Below, in pieces: positions 8,101 through 17,989 of a DNA stretch of 50,172 nt. Positions within the stretch are counted from its first letter, which is position 1. The number at the start of each line of letters is the position of its first letter. The notes beneath the pieces were generated by a model. The model had not been told where the DNA came from, did no database searches, and saw nothing but the letters and a program-made list of their open reading frames with translations. Source of the stretch: Gammaproteobacteria bacterium (GTDB lineage Bacteria; Pseudomonadota; Gammaproteobacteria; Pseudomonadales; Pseudohongiellaceae); the NCBI GenBank assembly GCA_018661465.1, contig JABJIC010000024.1, forward strand, positions 1-50,172, written 5' to 3'. A program made the position numbers and the translations under genes.

Positions 8101-10155
8101 TTAGTGCGCTGCGCTATCTTCTGAAGCTGCAGGTAATGCCATTGCTGTTAGCTTGGCGCCTGTCTGTAGAATGATGTACTGATGTCCATCATGCTTCCAG
8201 GAGCTCATGCCGTAGCGGCTTCGTGCTGGTACTTCGATCTTACCCAGCTCTTCTCCAGTGGTCTTATCAACCGCATAAAGAAGCGCAGTTGTACCATCGG
8301 AGTCAGGGCCTGCATAGATCAGCAGGTTGGCTGTTGCAACCATAGATACTGCACTACCGGAACCTGTATCACCAACATCCACGCCGTCTAGAGCGGGGTT
8401 GTTGCGAATACGGTCAGGTGTTTCACCGGTTGGAATCTGGAAGGCAATCTCACCAGTATTCATGTCGTAGCCAGTGATAGTGCTGTATGGCGGCTTGAAG
8501 TAAGGCAAGCCTGAATCAAGACGTGGTGGACGGCTTCGTGGACCGTTTGCGTATGCCGCAAAAGTCGATCCAGTTGGCTCGTCGATAAAGGTGTCTGCTT
8601 CTTCGCCAGGAACAACTCGCTGCCAGCTACACGCTTTCGCGGAAGCAACATAGAGAAAACCTGATGTAGGATCTGCAACTGGAGGCGCATAGATATTTGC
8701 TCCGCCGCCGTCACCCGGACACATTGCAGAACTAATCTTGCCAGCTGCATTTTCATCGTGAATTGGCGGATTAAACAGAGGACCCATCTGGTAATTAGCC
8801 ATCACTTCAAGCGCTTCTCTACGTAGAGCAGGCGTGAAGTCGATAAGGTCTTCTTCGCTAATGCCCTGCATTTCGAAAGCAGGTGGCTTGGTTGGGAAAG
8901 GCTGTGTTGTAGCCAGTTTCTCACCAGGAACCTGTGAAGCAGGAACTGCTCGCATTTCCATTGGCCATACTGGCTCACCGGTCATTCTGTCGAAGGTATA
9001 GACATAACCCTGTTTGGTGACCTCAGCCACGGCAGGAACTATTCCTCTGCCCGGGATATTGAGGTCTAACATGATCGGTGGTGACGGATTGTCATAGTTC
9101 CACACATCGTGCTTCACCGTTTGGTAATGCCAGATGCGCTCACCAGTTTCCGTATTCAATGCTATTACGCTAGTACCGTACAGGTTATCACCTGGACGAA
9201 AACCGCCGTAATAATCGATTGTTGCCGGATTGGTTGGGATATAAACAATGTTGTTCTCAGGGTCGGCTGTAAGAGGAGCCCAGGAAGAAACATCCCCAGT
9301 CCATTCCCATGCGTCATTTTCCCAGGTTTCGTGACCGTACTCACCTGGCTTAGGAATTACATTGAACTTCCATTTCAGCGCACCGGTAGTCTTGTCGTAG
9401 GCCAGGATATCACCAGGAACATTCTCTATTCTTGATTGTAGATATCCTTGCTCGGCTGAATTACCCACAATAATCGTGTCGTTAACGATGATTGGTGGTG
9501 AAGAAGTAGTGATATAGCCTGTCTCTAGGGGAATACCTTCATAAGGATCATAGGGATGCCCAAGGTCAGCTAGCATATCTACAACGCCTGTCTCAGGAAA
9601 ACCTTCAACTGGAACCTGCCCACCAAAGCCTTCCAGTGGAGAACCAGTCTCAGCATCCAGAGCTACCAGAAAGAAGCCAGGAGTGGAGATGTAAACCACG
9701 CCTTTGCCATCAATACGTGAGTAGGTAATGCCCTTTCCATAAGAGGCGCGCATGGAATATTCCCAGCGGCGAGTATTAGGAAGACGGTATGCCCAAAGGG
9801 TTTCACCAGTCTTGGGGTCGATAGCAACCACGTTTCTACGCGGTCCGGAAACTGTAAACAGCTTTCCATCTACATAAGTAGGTGTGGAACGGCCACTATA
9901 GCCATTGAAGCTGGAACCATCCCATTCCCAGGCAACTTCCAGTTCATCGAAGTTGTCAGCCGTTATTTCATCGGCCGGGGTATAGCGAGTATGGGCGTAA
10001 TCACCGCCGAGCGTGAACCACTCTACGGTATCGTCGGTAACAAGATTTTGACTCATACCAATCTGGGGAATTAGACCCAGGATGGCGGCCAAAAAGCTTA
10101 ATTTCGTAAGCTTTCCAACTATTGAGCCGGTGAATTGAGTAGAACGTGTTTTCAT
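8101..10155 (-). CDS. PQQ-dependent dehydrogenase, periplasmic beta-propeller
   Basis: The product has 684 residues with a signal peptide (residues 1-35, cleavage near G-M-S-Q). An eight-blade quinoprotein propeller fills the rest, with recurring A-x-D-x-x-T-G-E-x-x-W tryptophan-docking motifs (for example 110-121 and 331-342). The motif H-D-V-W-N-Y-D (349-355) matches the active-site H-D-x-W-D-x-D of membrane glucose and quinate dehydrogenases, and T-K-Q-G-Y-V-Y-T-F-D-R matches their PQQ-contacting Lys region. Unlike these enzymes it has no N-terminal membrane domain, and unlike the quinohaemoproteins it has no CxxCH. It likely oxidises an alcohol, sugar or polyol in the periplasm and passes electrons to a separate carrier. 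The substrate is unknown. An AAGAGG ribosome site precedes the ATG. Confidence 0.88.
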   Translation of the reverse strand: MKTRSTQFTGSIVGKLTKLSFLAAILGLIPQIGMSQNLVTDDTVEWFTLGGDYAHTRYTPADEITADNFDELEVAWEWDGSSFNGYSGRSTPTYVDGKLFTVSGPRRNVVAIDPKTGETLWAYRLPNTRRWEYSMRASYGKGITYSRIDGKGVVYISTPGFFLVALDAETGSPLEGFGGQVPVEGFPETGVVDMLADLGHPYDPYEGIPLETGYITTSSPPIIVNDTIIVGNSAEQGYLQSRIENVPGDILAYDKTTGALKWKFNVIPKPGEYGHETWENDAWEWTGDVSSWAPLTADPENNIVYIPTNPATIDYYGGFRPGDNLYGTSVIALNTETGERIWHYQTVKHDVWNYDNPSPPIMLDLNIPGRGIVPAVAEVTKQGYVYTFDRMTGEPVWPMEMRAVPASQVPGEKLATTQPFPTKPPAFEMQGISEEDLIDFTPALRREALEVMANYQMGPLFNPPIHDENAAGKISSAMCPGDGGGANIYAPPVADPTSGFLYVASAKACSWQRVVPGEEADTFIDEPTGSTFAAYANGPRSRPPRLDSGLPYFKPPYSTITGYDMNTGEIAFQIPTGETPDRIRNNPALDGVDVGDTGSGSAVSMVATANLLIYAGPDSDGTTALLYAVDKTTGEELGKIEVPARSRYGMSSWKHDGHQYIILQTGAKLTAMALPAASEDSAAH

Positions 10156-10390
10156 TGTTTTTGACCTCTTAATAAATGCACAACTAAAGAGAGGATAACA
10201 CAGGAAATAGGGGCTTTGGGGACAATCTACGTAACTGATGCCCTCGCTTTATACCGAATATAGTGACCCACCCCTCTCCGCTACAGGCAGCCAAAAGCGG
10301 GACCAATATCCAATAATCGTGGCTATCGATGTGCCTAATCTGTACTGTGGAGAAGAGTGACAAATTGAAACAAACTTGAGGGTAAGAATA

Positions 10391-10882
10391 ATGATTAACA
10401 CTCCAAAGAAGTTATTTTTGACAGCATGTGTGTGCATGCTCAGTTTCGCTGCATCGGCGCAGTCCGGCAACCCGTTCATTGGCACTTGGGATCTCAATCC
10501 GGCCGATTCAAATTTTGGTAGCACAGAGGTTCCGAGCTCGATGATTCGCACTTATCAGGATCAGGGCGATGGCGGATTTATGTACCTGCTGGTTACTATT
10601 AACAATGACGGCAGCATAGGAGGCAGTTCTGCCAGCTATAAATATGACGGAAGAGACAATCCCATTGCCATTCTGGGGGTTGGCGGTCAAACCACTATCT
10701 CTTACCGGCAGGTGAATGAGAAAACTGTCGAGTACACGGTGAGAGCAGGAGGCCTGACATCACAGATAGGCGCTAAATCAATTTCTAACGATGGCAGGGT
10801 GCTCACTATAGTAATACAGAACATCAGCGCCACCGGCGGCCCCAGCAATAATCAAGTATTGAGATTTGATAGACGACGCTAA
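10391..10882 (+). CDS. Small secreted lipocalin-like protein
   Basis: The product is 163 residues from the ATG at 10391, preceded by TTGAGGGTAAG as ribosome site; a TTG 15 bases upstream is less likely. The signal peptide ends near F-A-A-S-A-QSG. The mature protein starts N-P-F-I-G-T-W-D-L-N, the G-x-W opening typical of lipocalin-like small beta barrels, and continues as alternating strands to L-R-F-D-R-R-R. The family is widespread and uncharacterised, so a binding role is only a guess. It is divergent from the PQQ enzyme gene and has its own terminator. Confidence 0.7.
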   Translation: MINTPKKLFLTACVCMLSFAASAQSGNPFIGTWDLNPADSNFGSTEVPSSMIRTYQDQGDGGFMYLLVTINNDGSIGGSSASYKYDGRDNPIAILGVGGQTTISYRQVNEKTVEYTVRAGGLTSQIGAKSISNDGRVLTIVIQNISATGGPSNNQVLRFDRRR

Positions 10883-10890
10883 CAAGAGTT

Positions 10891-10926
10891 CGATGCGCAG
10901 TTAAATCTGCGCATCGAGTTTTTCCT
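10891..10926 (+). terminator. Rho-independent terminator
   Basis: The stem CGATGCGCAG / CTGCGCATCG with a six-base loop is followed by AGTTTTT. It lies nine bases after the stop codon of the lipocalin-like gene. Confidence 0.88.
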
Positions 10927-10962
10927 TGCTCCTCGAATAAGCTACCAGCGCGCAATAAATAG

Positions 10963-12201
10963 CTAGCAAAGAAGCGAGTCGAGAGACTGTATCAATCGTT
11001 CAACATCTTCACCGGTGTTGTAGTGCGCCATCGAACAACGCACAACATCCTTGTCTGCCAAATCCAAGCTATCCAGAAATCTCTTGGCATAAAAATGCCC
11101 TGCCGCTATCGCGACTTCATCCTTTGCCACGAGAGCCGGAATCGATAATGAAGGAATACCTTCAATCTGAAAAGAAAATGTAGGCACTCTTAAGTTTGTT
11201 TCAGAGTTAGCTCCACCTAACAGATGAATCTCGTCTTTCGTAGCGATAAATTCAAGCAACTGTCGGGCTAGGGATTCCTCATGGGATGCTATTAGCTTGT
11301 AAACACTCTGCGTCCTTTGAAAGAAGCCTTCCCCTGACTCCTCAAAGTGGTGCTTATATAGGCAGTCGAAGTAATCAGCAATACCCGTCAAGGCGGATAT
11401 AGATTCATGATTGGGACCCGCTGGGTTTAACTTATGAGCGAGATCATCTTCGGGGAAAAAATAGTGACCTTGTCCTTTCGCTTCAAGCAATATATCTCTT
11501 TTTCCATACAGGCAACCTAGGTGAGGCCCGAACACCTTATAGAAACTGAACACGTAAAAATCGACATCCCACTCTTTAACATCAACAGTTCGGTGTGGCG
11601 CATAGGCCACACCGTCTACGCAAACCATCGCGCCGGCTTCATGGGCTTTAGCTGTTATTGCTTTAACGTCATTTATGTCTCCGGTGACATTAGAAACATG
11701 GGGAAAGGCTACAAGCCTGGTCTTGCGGGTAAGCAATTGTTCAAGATCGCTGACATTGAGAGAAGTTGAATCTAAACTGCTTGGCCACTCTACAATCTTA
11801 ATGCCAAATTCTTGCAAACGACGCCAGGGGCCAGAGTTAGCCTCATGATTAAGCGTGCTCACAATGATCTCATCGCCCGCTTGCCAGAGTCCCCTCAACG
11901 CCTGTGCCAGCACATAAATGTTGATGGAGGTAGACGCCGAGATCGTCACCTCATCGATATCAGCACCGATCAATTCACTCATTAGTCGATGACCGCGGTT
12001 CATCCTCTCGGCAGCTTTCATGGAAACAGGGTTGGGATAGCCCGGCTGAACTTGAGTTTCGTTCATGTATGAGCTCATGCGCTCAATTACCGAATTAGGA
12101 ACGAAGGCCCCGCCAGCATTTTCAAAAAATGCCCACTTCCAATGTTGGCGAGGAAATTGCTGGCGAACGTAGTCCAGATCCAGAGATTTTTTTAATGGCA
12201 T
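10963..12201 (-). CDS. Class-V PLP-dependent enzyme (cysteine-desulfurase-like, VC1184 type)
   Basis: The product has 412 residues. It shows the fold-type I pattern of aminotransferase class V: F-x-N-A-G-G near residue 27, cofactor-stacking His in T-L-N-H-E-A-N (119), Asp in C-V-D-G-V-A (196) and the PLP Lys in S-F-Y-K-V-F-G (222). The family contains cysteine desulfurases, kynureninases and selenocysteine lyases. The F-E-N-A-G-G start and overall length fit the poorly studied VC1184-like group. It lacks the Cys-bearing loop seen in IscS, so it may be a lyase or aminotransferase rather than an Fe-S desulfurase. It is divergent from the ABC transporter that follows, so the two may share regulation. 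Confidence 0.85.
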   Translation of the reverse strand: MPLKKSLDLDYVRQQFPRQHWKWAFFENAGGAFVPNSVIERMSSYMNETQVQPGYPNPVSMKAAERMNRGHRLMSELIGADIDEVTISASTSINIYVLAQALRGLWQAGDEIIVSTLNHEANSGPWRRLQEFGIKIVEWPSSLDSTSLNVSDLEQLLTRKTRLVAFPHVSNVTGDINDVKAITAKAHEAGAMVCVDGVAYAPHRTVDVKEWDVDFYVFSFYKVFGPHLGCLYGKRDILLEAKGQGHYFFPEDDLAHKLNPAGPNHESISALTGIADYFDCLYKHHFEESGEGFFQRTQSVYKLIASHEESLARQLLEFIATKDEIHLLGGANSETNLRVPTFSFQIEGIPSLSIPALVAKDEVAIAAGHFYAKRFLDSLDLADKDVVRCSMAHYNTGEDVERLIQSLDSLLC

Positions 12202-12417
12202 GTCGTGGCTCTTTCAGAGGTTTTTGAATTATTAATTTCCAAGCGAGGGGGCATACTAGCAAAGAACTCACAAGCAATAAGCTACGAGAAGAAATAAAGA
12301 TCTTCCCCAAATGAGAAAAACATCATTAGCTAGAGAATAACGCTCTCATCAACCATACGAAGGAGCATAGCCCTTCATTGGCTCTAAAGGTGGTGACTTG
12401 TTAGACTGACTCCATCC

Positions 12418-13188
12418 ATGATTGAACTAAGCGGCGTACAGAAGAGTTACGACGGAGGTAAGAGCTACGCAGTAGCCAATACTTCCTTTCGTGTCGAGCG
12501 CGGCGAATTTCTTGCTCTAATCGGTGAGTCAGGTTGCGGTAAGACCACAACTCTAAAGATGATCAATCGCCTCGAAGAGCCTTCGCAAGGTGAAATTCTC
12601 GTCAATGGCCAAAACATCCAGGATCAAAATCCCGAAACTTTACGCCGCAATATTGGTTATGTATTCCAGGGGATCGGTTTATTTCCCCATCGAAGCGTCG
12701 CTGAAAATGTGGCGGCAGTCCCCCAGTTACTCCACTGGGACAATGAGCGAATTCAAGCTCGCTGCGAACAAATCCTCTCCATGGTTGGATTACCTCTAGA
12801 CGAATATGGAGACCGATACCCGCGGCAACTCTCAGGCGGTCAGCAACAGAGAGTTGGTGTAGCGCGAGCTCTCGCTGCTGAATCTGAAATAGTTTTAATG
12901 GATGAACCTTTCGGCGCACTGGATCCAATAACTCGCGTCGAGGTTCAGGAAGAATTCAAACGCATTCAGAAAGAACTAAACCTCACGGTTGTAATGGTCA
13001 CCCACGACATGACCGAAGCCTTAATGTTGGCGGATCGAGTTGCCGTGATGAAGGATGGCGAATTACTTCAGATTGGTAGCCCAAGCGAGCTGCTTAATAA
13101 TCCGCAACATGAATATGTAAAGAAAATAGTCGACATGCCCAAGCGACGCGCCGACCGATTGGAAGAAATCATGGGCAGGAACAAATAG
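12418..13188 (+). CDS. ABC transporter ATPase, glycine betaine/choline (OpuCA/OsmV) type
   Basis: The product has 256 residues. Walker A G-E-S-G-C-G-K-T-T is at 36-44, the Q-loop at Y-V-F-Q-G-I-G-L-F-P-H, signature L-S-G-G-Q-Q-Q-R, Walker B V-L-M-D-E-P-F-G-A-L-D and the switch His in V-T-H-D-M. The Q-loop wording and M-I-N-R-L-E-x-P are typical of quaternary-amine importers. The C-terminal CBS domains that sense ionic strength in OpuA/ProV are absent, so import is probably not osmotically gated through this subunit. Its stop codon TAG shares the G with the GTG start of the permease gene, indicating translational coupling. Confidence 0.92.
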   Translation: MIELSGVQKSYDGGKSYAVANTSFRVERGEFLALIGESGCGKTTTLKMINRLEEPSQGEILVNGQNIQDQNPETLRRNIGYVFQGIGLFPHRSVAENVAAVPQLLHWDNERIQARCEQILSMVGLPLDEYGDRYPRQLSGGQQQRVGVARALAAESEIVLMDEPFGALDPITRVEVQEEFKRIQKELNLTVVMVTHDMTEALMLADRVAVMKDGELLQIGSPSELLNNPQHEYVKKIVDMPKRRADRLEEIMGRNK

Positions 13189-14723
13189 TGCTCACATCGA
13201 ACTCTGTATTGAATGAAAATTTGCGAGAACAGTTAATACTGTTGCCTGAATATTTTCAGGGCCACCTCCTACTCACTCTCTCGGCTCTAATTGTAGGCAT
13301 CGCAATAAGTGTGCCTCTCGGAATCTGGGCAAGCCAATCACCAAGAGTCAAACAGCCACTACTTACCACAGTCAGCATAATACAAACTTTTCCCAGCCTT
13401 GCGATCCTCGCTCTGGTAGTCGCCCTGCTCGGCGGCCGCATAGGTTTCCTTCCCGCCTTTATCGCACTAACTCTATATTCGATGCTGCCTATTGTTCGCA
13501 ATACCGTGGCCGGTCTTGAGAGCGTTTCCGCGTCAGTGATCGAAGCGGCAAAGGGGATTGGCATGTCTCCCAAGCAAATACTGAGCAAGATCAGACTGCC
13601 TCTTGCCATGCCGATAATTATTGCCGGCATTCGCACAGCAACAGTATGGACTGTCGGCCTGGCCACTCTCTCTACTCTGGTTGGAGCCAGCAGTTTTGGT
13701 AACTACATCTTTACAGGCATTCAGACTCGTAACCTCGTAGCGGTGACCGTCGGCAGCCTCGCATCCGCCGCCCTCGCCGTAGCACTGGATTCTATGATCG
13801 GTGCGACGCAGTGGCTTATTGAACAGCGCACTGAAGGAGTAGTTAGTGCCAAGTTGAAGCGAACCAGAATAGCAGTAGGCTCGGCGATAGTTCTCGTGTT
13901 TGCCATCGTGGGCTATGGTTTGATTCCGCAACCGAAGGCGGATTTTGTTATTGCTGGAAAGCCATTTACCGAGCAGTACATTGTGGCTGGCCTGATTGCA
14001 GGCGAATAGGAAGACGCAGGCTTTCGAGTTGAACAGCAGCTGGGCATGGGGTCAGCAGTAGTCTGGGAAGCAACCCGTACCGGCAATGTTGATGTCTATG
14101 TCGAATACTCCGGCACAGTCTGGGCAAATTTTATGAATCGCGATGATAATCCCGGCAGAGAGGCAGTTCGCACTGCCGTGATCGAATATGTCGACCAGCA
14201 GGGAATGAAGAGCCTCGGATTAACAGGATTTCAGAATCGTTATGCCTTAGCTATGCGACGAGATCGGGCCGAAGAACTTGGCATCGATTCTATTGAAGAC
14301 CTGATCTCTATAGCCAGTACTCTCTCTGCAGCAGGCGATCTAGAGTTTTTTGGCAGACCGGAATGGATTCGTCTTCGAGATCTTTACAACATCGATTTCG
14401 CTGACAAACTTACTTTTGATCCTTCTCTGATGTATACCGCTGTAGCCGAAAATCAGGTCGATGTAATCGCTGCCTATACTACCGATGGACGGGTTGCAGC
14501 CTATGACTTGCTGATCCTTGAAGATCCAAGAAATTCCCTGCTTCCCTATGATGCGATGCTTATAGCTTCGACCAGAGCGGCCGCTCAACCTCAATTCAGG
14601 CAGGCACTGGCGATTATTGAGAACGGCATTTCAGATGAACTCATGCGGGAAGCAAATCGCATGGTGGATGTGGATGGCAGGCCAATTGCGGATGCTGTCG
14701 AGTTTCTGCAAGGCCAGCTCTAG
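13188..14723 (+). pseudogene. Betaine/choline ABC permease fused to its binding protein, split by an in-frame TAG
   Basis: Residues 1-240 are an OpuCB/OsmW-like permease: five to six membrane segments and the ATPase-contact loop E-A-A-K-G-I-G-M-S-P-K-Q-I. A further membrane segment leads into a periplasmic substrate-binding domain that starts F-V-I-A-G-K-P-F-T-E-Q-Y-I-V. After I-A-G-E there is a TAG (14007-14009). Without any frame change the sequence continues E-D-A-G-F-R-V-E-Q-Q-L-G-M-G and then the full binding domain (N-V-D-V-Y-V-E-Y-S-G-T-V-W) to 14723. So one nonsense codon interrupts a 511-codon fusion of normal length for the family. It could be a fresh null mutation, a read-through site, or a sequencing error. 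The rest of the frame is intact, arguing for a recent event or real translation. Confidence 0.88.
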
Positions 14724-14950
14724 TCTAATCTCTATTCCCAGAACTATTGTTGGTGCATTTTTTTATAGATACGCATCGCTAAAAGACTCGCTTTCTCAGC
14801 TCTTCCCTCTTTTCTGAAGCCTGCATTGTCACTTTGCGATGCCCACCGCGTTGGCAGGAAATCCCTGACTTGTTAGTATGAGCCCGTACTCCAGTTCATC
14901 TATAATTCGATCCAGCTCCTGACTTAACAGGAAACAGGGACAGCTTCTTA

Positions 14951-16669
14951 GTGACCTCCAGCGATATCATCTCTACTCTCGTCAGTTGTGCCTTTTTCAT
15001 GGGTCTGGTTGCCTGGATTTCCTATCGAAAAACCAAAGGTGAAGCCAACACACGTGACGGATACTTTCTTGCCGGACGTGGATTGAGCGCGGTGTTTATC
15101 GCAGGCTCCATGTTGCTTACCAATCTCGGTGCTTCACAGCTAATTGGACTAAATGGTTCAGCCTACGGCTTCAATATGAGCAGCATGGGCTGGGAAGTAA
15201 CGGCGGCGTTCGCCACAATCTGCATGGCATTCATTTTCTTGCCCCGCTATCTCGCTGGCGCATTTTCTACACTGCCTGAATTTCTAAATGACCGCTTCGA
15301 TAACACTGTACGAAGAATGTCAGTGGTTCTATTTTTAGTTGGTTATGGTCTGGTCACTATCCCTTCGGTCTTGTATTCAGGTTCCATCGCCGTACTGCAA
15401 CTATTTGACGTGCCGGGGCTGTTACAAATTCCCTATCCACAAGCGTTAGTGCTTACAATAATTGTGATAGGAAGCATAGGCGCCCTTTATGCCGTCTTCG
15501 GCGGCCTGAAAGCAGTTGCGGTTTCGGATACCTTAAACGGCATCGGCCTTCTAATAGTAGGGGTGAGTGTTCCGATTCTTGGATTGTCGGCACTTGGAGA
15601 TGGCAGTATTGGCGAAGGGCTGGAGATTTTAACCACGACCAATACCGAGAAACTAAATGCTATCGGCTCATCCGATGACCCAACACCTTTCGCAACGCTG
15701 TTTACCGGAATGATTTTCGCCAATTTGTTTTACTGGTGTACCAATCAATACGTTATTCAGCGAACCCTCGGCGCGAAAAACCTAGCCGAAGGACAGAAAG
15801 GAGTTTTGTTTTCGGGCTTCTTTAAAGTTGTCGTACCTTTTCTAATGATGATTCCTGGAGTCATCGCCTTTCACCTCTATGGTCCCGGCCTGGCTTCAAT
15901 CGACCTGGCCTATCCAAGACTCATACGAGACGTATTCCCGGTATGGGCCACCGGATTCTTCCTCGCCGTATTGCTCGGCGCGGTGTTCAGCTCGTTTAAC
16001 TCGCTTTTGAATAGCGCCGCCACCCTCTTCTGTTTGGATGTTTACGTGCCGCTTAAAAAAGAAGGAGTGAGTGACAAGCATTTATTGAAGGTCGCTAAAA
16101 TTGCGAGCGTAGCCATTGCGCTGTTCTCTTTCATCGTCGCACCCCTACTTCAATTCGCTCCAGATGGGCTCTGGCAGGTAATTCGCATCTTTACCGGCTT
16201 CTATAACATCCCAGTGGTGGCGGTGGTCATGGTTGGCCTGTTTACCAAAAAAGTCCCAGCCTTGGGGCCGAAGATCGTTATCGTTTTTCACATTATAGCC
16301 TACGGACTTTTTCAATTCGTATTAGGTGATGTTATCTCGATCCACTTCCTTCATTTGTATGCCATTCTGTTCATAGTAGAAGTAGGCATAATGCTAGGGA
16401 TCGGACACTTTAGGCCAAGAGCACAGGCATGGACTTACCAGGCTCATAACAAGGTGGACATGAAGCCCTGGCGATTTGCCATACCCTGCGCAGTTACTTT
16501 GATGTCCTCGGTAATTGCTACCTACCTTCTGTTTTCACCTATCGGATTGGTCGGAGGGCTTAGCGCGAGCTTCTGGCCGCTGATCTGGATCATAATAGCT
16601 ATAAACACCGTGGTATGGTGGTGGTTCGGCCGGCATGATCCGGTACCGCTGCATGTAGTTGGAGAGTGA
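14951..16669 (+). CDS. Sodium:solute symporter, YidK-like
   Basis: The product has 572 residues with about 13-14 membrane segments, the usual SSS length. Typical motifs are D-G-Y-F-L-A-G-R at about residue 36, M-L-L-T-N-L-G-A-S-Q-L-I-G-L-N-G, Y-A-V-F-G-G-L-K-A-V-A-V-S-D and N-L-F-Y-W-C-T-N-Q. By recollection these match E. coli YidK closely, including length and the D-M-K-P-W segment near the C-terminus. YidK-like and SglT-like members carry sugars or related polar solutes with Na+. I chose the GTG at 14951 because the first membrane helix begins there; the next Met would cut it. It heads a run of four + genes with a sugar-type oxidoreductase and an aldo-keto reductase. Confidence 0.9.
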   Translation: MTSSDIISTLVSCAFFMGLVAWISYRKTKGEANTRDGYFLAGRGLSAVFIAGSMLLTNLGASQLIGLNGSAYGFNMSSMGWEVTAAFATICMAFIFLPRYLAGAFSTLPEFLNDRFDNTVRRMSVVLFLVGYGLVTIPSVLYSGSIAVLQLFDVPGLLQIPYPQALVLTIIVIGSIGALYAVFGGLKAVAVSDTLNGIGLLIVGVSVPILGLSALGDGSIGEGLEILTTTNTEKLNAIGSSDDPTPFATLFTGMIFANLFYWCTNQYVIQRTLGAKNLAEGQKGVLFSGFFKVVVPFLMMIPGVIAFHLYGPGLASIDLAYPRLIRDVFPVWATGFFLAVLLGAVFSSFNSLLNSAATLFCLDVYVPLKKEGVSDKHLLKVAKIASVAIALFSFIVAPLLQFAPDGLWQVIRIFTGFYNIPVVAVVMVGLFTKKVPALGPKIVIVFHIIAYGLFQFVLGDVISIHFLHLYAILFIVEVGIMLGIGHFRPRAQAWTYQAHNKVDMKPWRFAIPCAVTLMSSVIATYLLFSPIGLVGGLSASFWPLIWIIIAINTVVWWWFGRHDPVPLHVVGE

Positions 16670-16698
16670 ATAGTTGAAGAATAAAGAGCACAAAATCC

Positions 16699-17919
16699 AT
16701 GAGTGAATCAAACAAACCAAGACTAAGAGCATTTGAAACCGCCCCGCATCAGAAGCATATTGCTGATGAGGATCGGTATTTGTACAAGTCTGGTCAAGCA
16801 AGCCATAAGCTGGTTGTTATAGGAACTGGGACCATTGGTCAGGAACATATGCGCGTGGCAGCTTTACTCGGCCGCGGAAAAATACATGGCATTTTTGACA
16901 CTAGCACTCGAAGCATGGATGTCGCTGAAGAAAACTTCAGAAAAATTTCAGCTGACCCCTTAATTCGGTATAACGACCTCGAATCCGCCTGTATGGATCC
17001 TGCTGTCGATGCAATTCTGATTTGCACTCCGAACTTCACTCATTTTGAAGTCCTGCAAACTGCTCTTAAATCAGAGAAGCCAATCTTCCTGGAAAAGCCA
17101 ATGGCGACTGAGCTAGGTGAAGCAGCGAAGATTGTAGAAATTGCAGAAAATTATAAGTCTTTCATCCAAATAGGTTTGCAGTATCGATACAAGGCGCAAT
17201 ATGCCGAGGCTTTGCATGAGGTTCTTTCCCGTAACACTCTGGGCGAAGTAAAAACCGTGAGCATGAGCGAATACCGACCGCCGTTTCTGGACAAGGTAAA
17301 ACAGTGGAACAAGTTTAACGAATTCAGCGGTGGCACTCTGGTTGAAAAATGTTGCCACTACTTTGACTTGATTAACCTTATGGCAGACTCCAAACCAATT
17401 CGAGTCTATGCCTCGGGCGGACAGGCAAGCAATTTTCTGGATCTTGAAATAGATGGCAGAAAGTCCGATATCGACGATCATGCCTTTGTTGTAATCGACT
17501 ATGAAAACGAAGTGCGCGCAAATTTCACGCTAAACATGTTCTGTGCGGATTTTTCTGAAGAACTAATAGTTACCGGCAATAATGGCCGCATACTCGCCAG
17601 TGAGAAATCAAATTTTCAGCAGCAGGGCCCTCATGAAGCCACTCTTCAGGTGGAATTAGGTGAGCAAGGTGCTTCTCGATCTAGTCAGGTAGGCTACCCT
17701 CGTCTTGTCGAGCAAAGCGGACATCATGGAGCAACCTTCTATGAGCACATTGTCTTGATGGATCGCCTTGAGAATAAGAGAGGTGAGGGTGCGACTCCAC
17801 TACAAGGACTATGGGCAATGATCGTTGCCAGCGCAGCACAGGAATCGGTGGTGAGCAAACAGGCCGTGGAGATAGATGAGTTTGTCGATCGTCATCAGCT
17901 CTCAAGCCTTGCCCGGTAG
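16699..17919 (+). CDS. Gfo/Idh/MocA-family NAD(P)-dependent oxidoreductase
   Basis: The product has 406 residues. The dinucleotide-binding loop G-T-G-T-I-G-Q-E-H is at 42-50, the family signature E-K-P at 132-134, and the catalytic triad pattern K-x-x-H-x-x-D at K217, H220 and D223. A roughly 35-residue extension precedes the Rossmann fold, which is unusual. The family oxidises or reduces hydroxyl groups of inositols, sugars, sugar acids and similar polyols. The substrate is unknown. It starts 29 bases after the symporter, which suggests co-transcription. Confidence 0.9.
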   Translation: MSESNKPRLRAFETAPHQKHIADEDRYLYKSGQASHKLVVIGTGTIGQEHMRVAALLGRGKIHGIFDTSTRSMDVAEENFRKISADPLIRYNDLESACMDPAVDAILICTPNFTHFEVLQTALKSEKPIFLEKPMATELGEAAKIVEIAENYKSFIQIGLQYRYKAQYAEALHEVLSRNTLGEVKTVSMSEYRPPFLDKVKQWNKFNEFSGGTLVEKCCHYFDLINLMADSKPIRVYASGGQASNFLDLEIDGRKSDIDDHAFVVIDYENEVRANFTLNMFCADFSEELIVTGNNGRILASEKSNFQQQGPHEATLQVELGEQGASRSSQVGYPRLVEQSGHHGATFYEHIVLMDRLENKRGEGATPLQGLWAMIVASAAQESVVSKQAVEIDEFVDRHQLSSLAR

Positions 17920-17989
17920 AACCACCCAGCAGACAACTCATCGAGAAAGTGAACCGCCACTTAAAAAAACAAGCTAAAAGGAAGCAGTA

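Noticed and set aside
12202..12417. Riboswitch upstream of the betaine-type ABC transporter
   Set aside because: I looked for glycine, SAM and guanidine riboswitch cores and found no convincing conserved motif.
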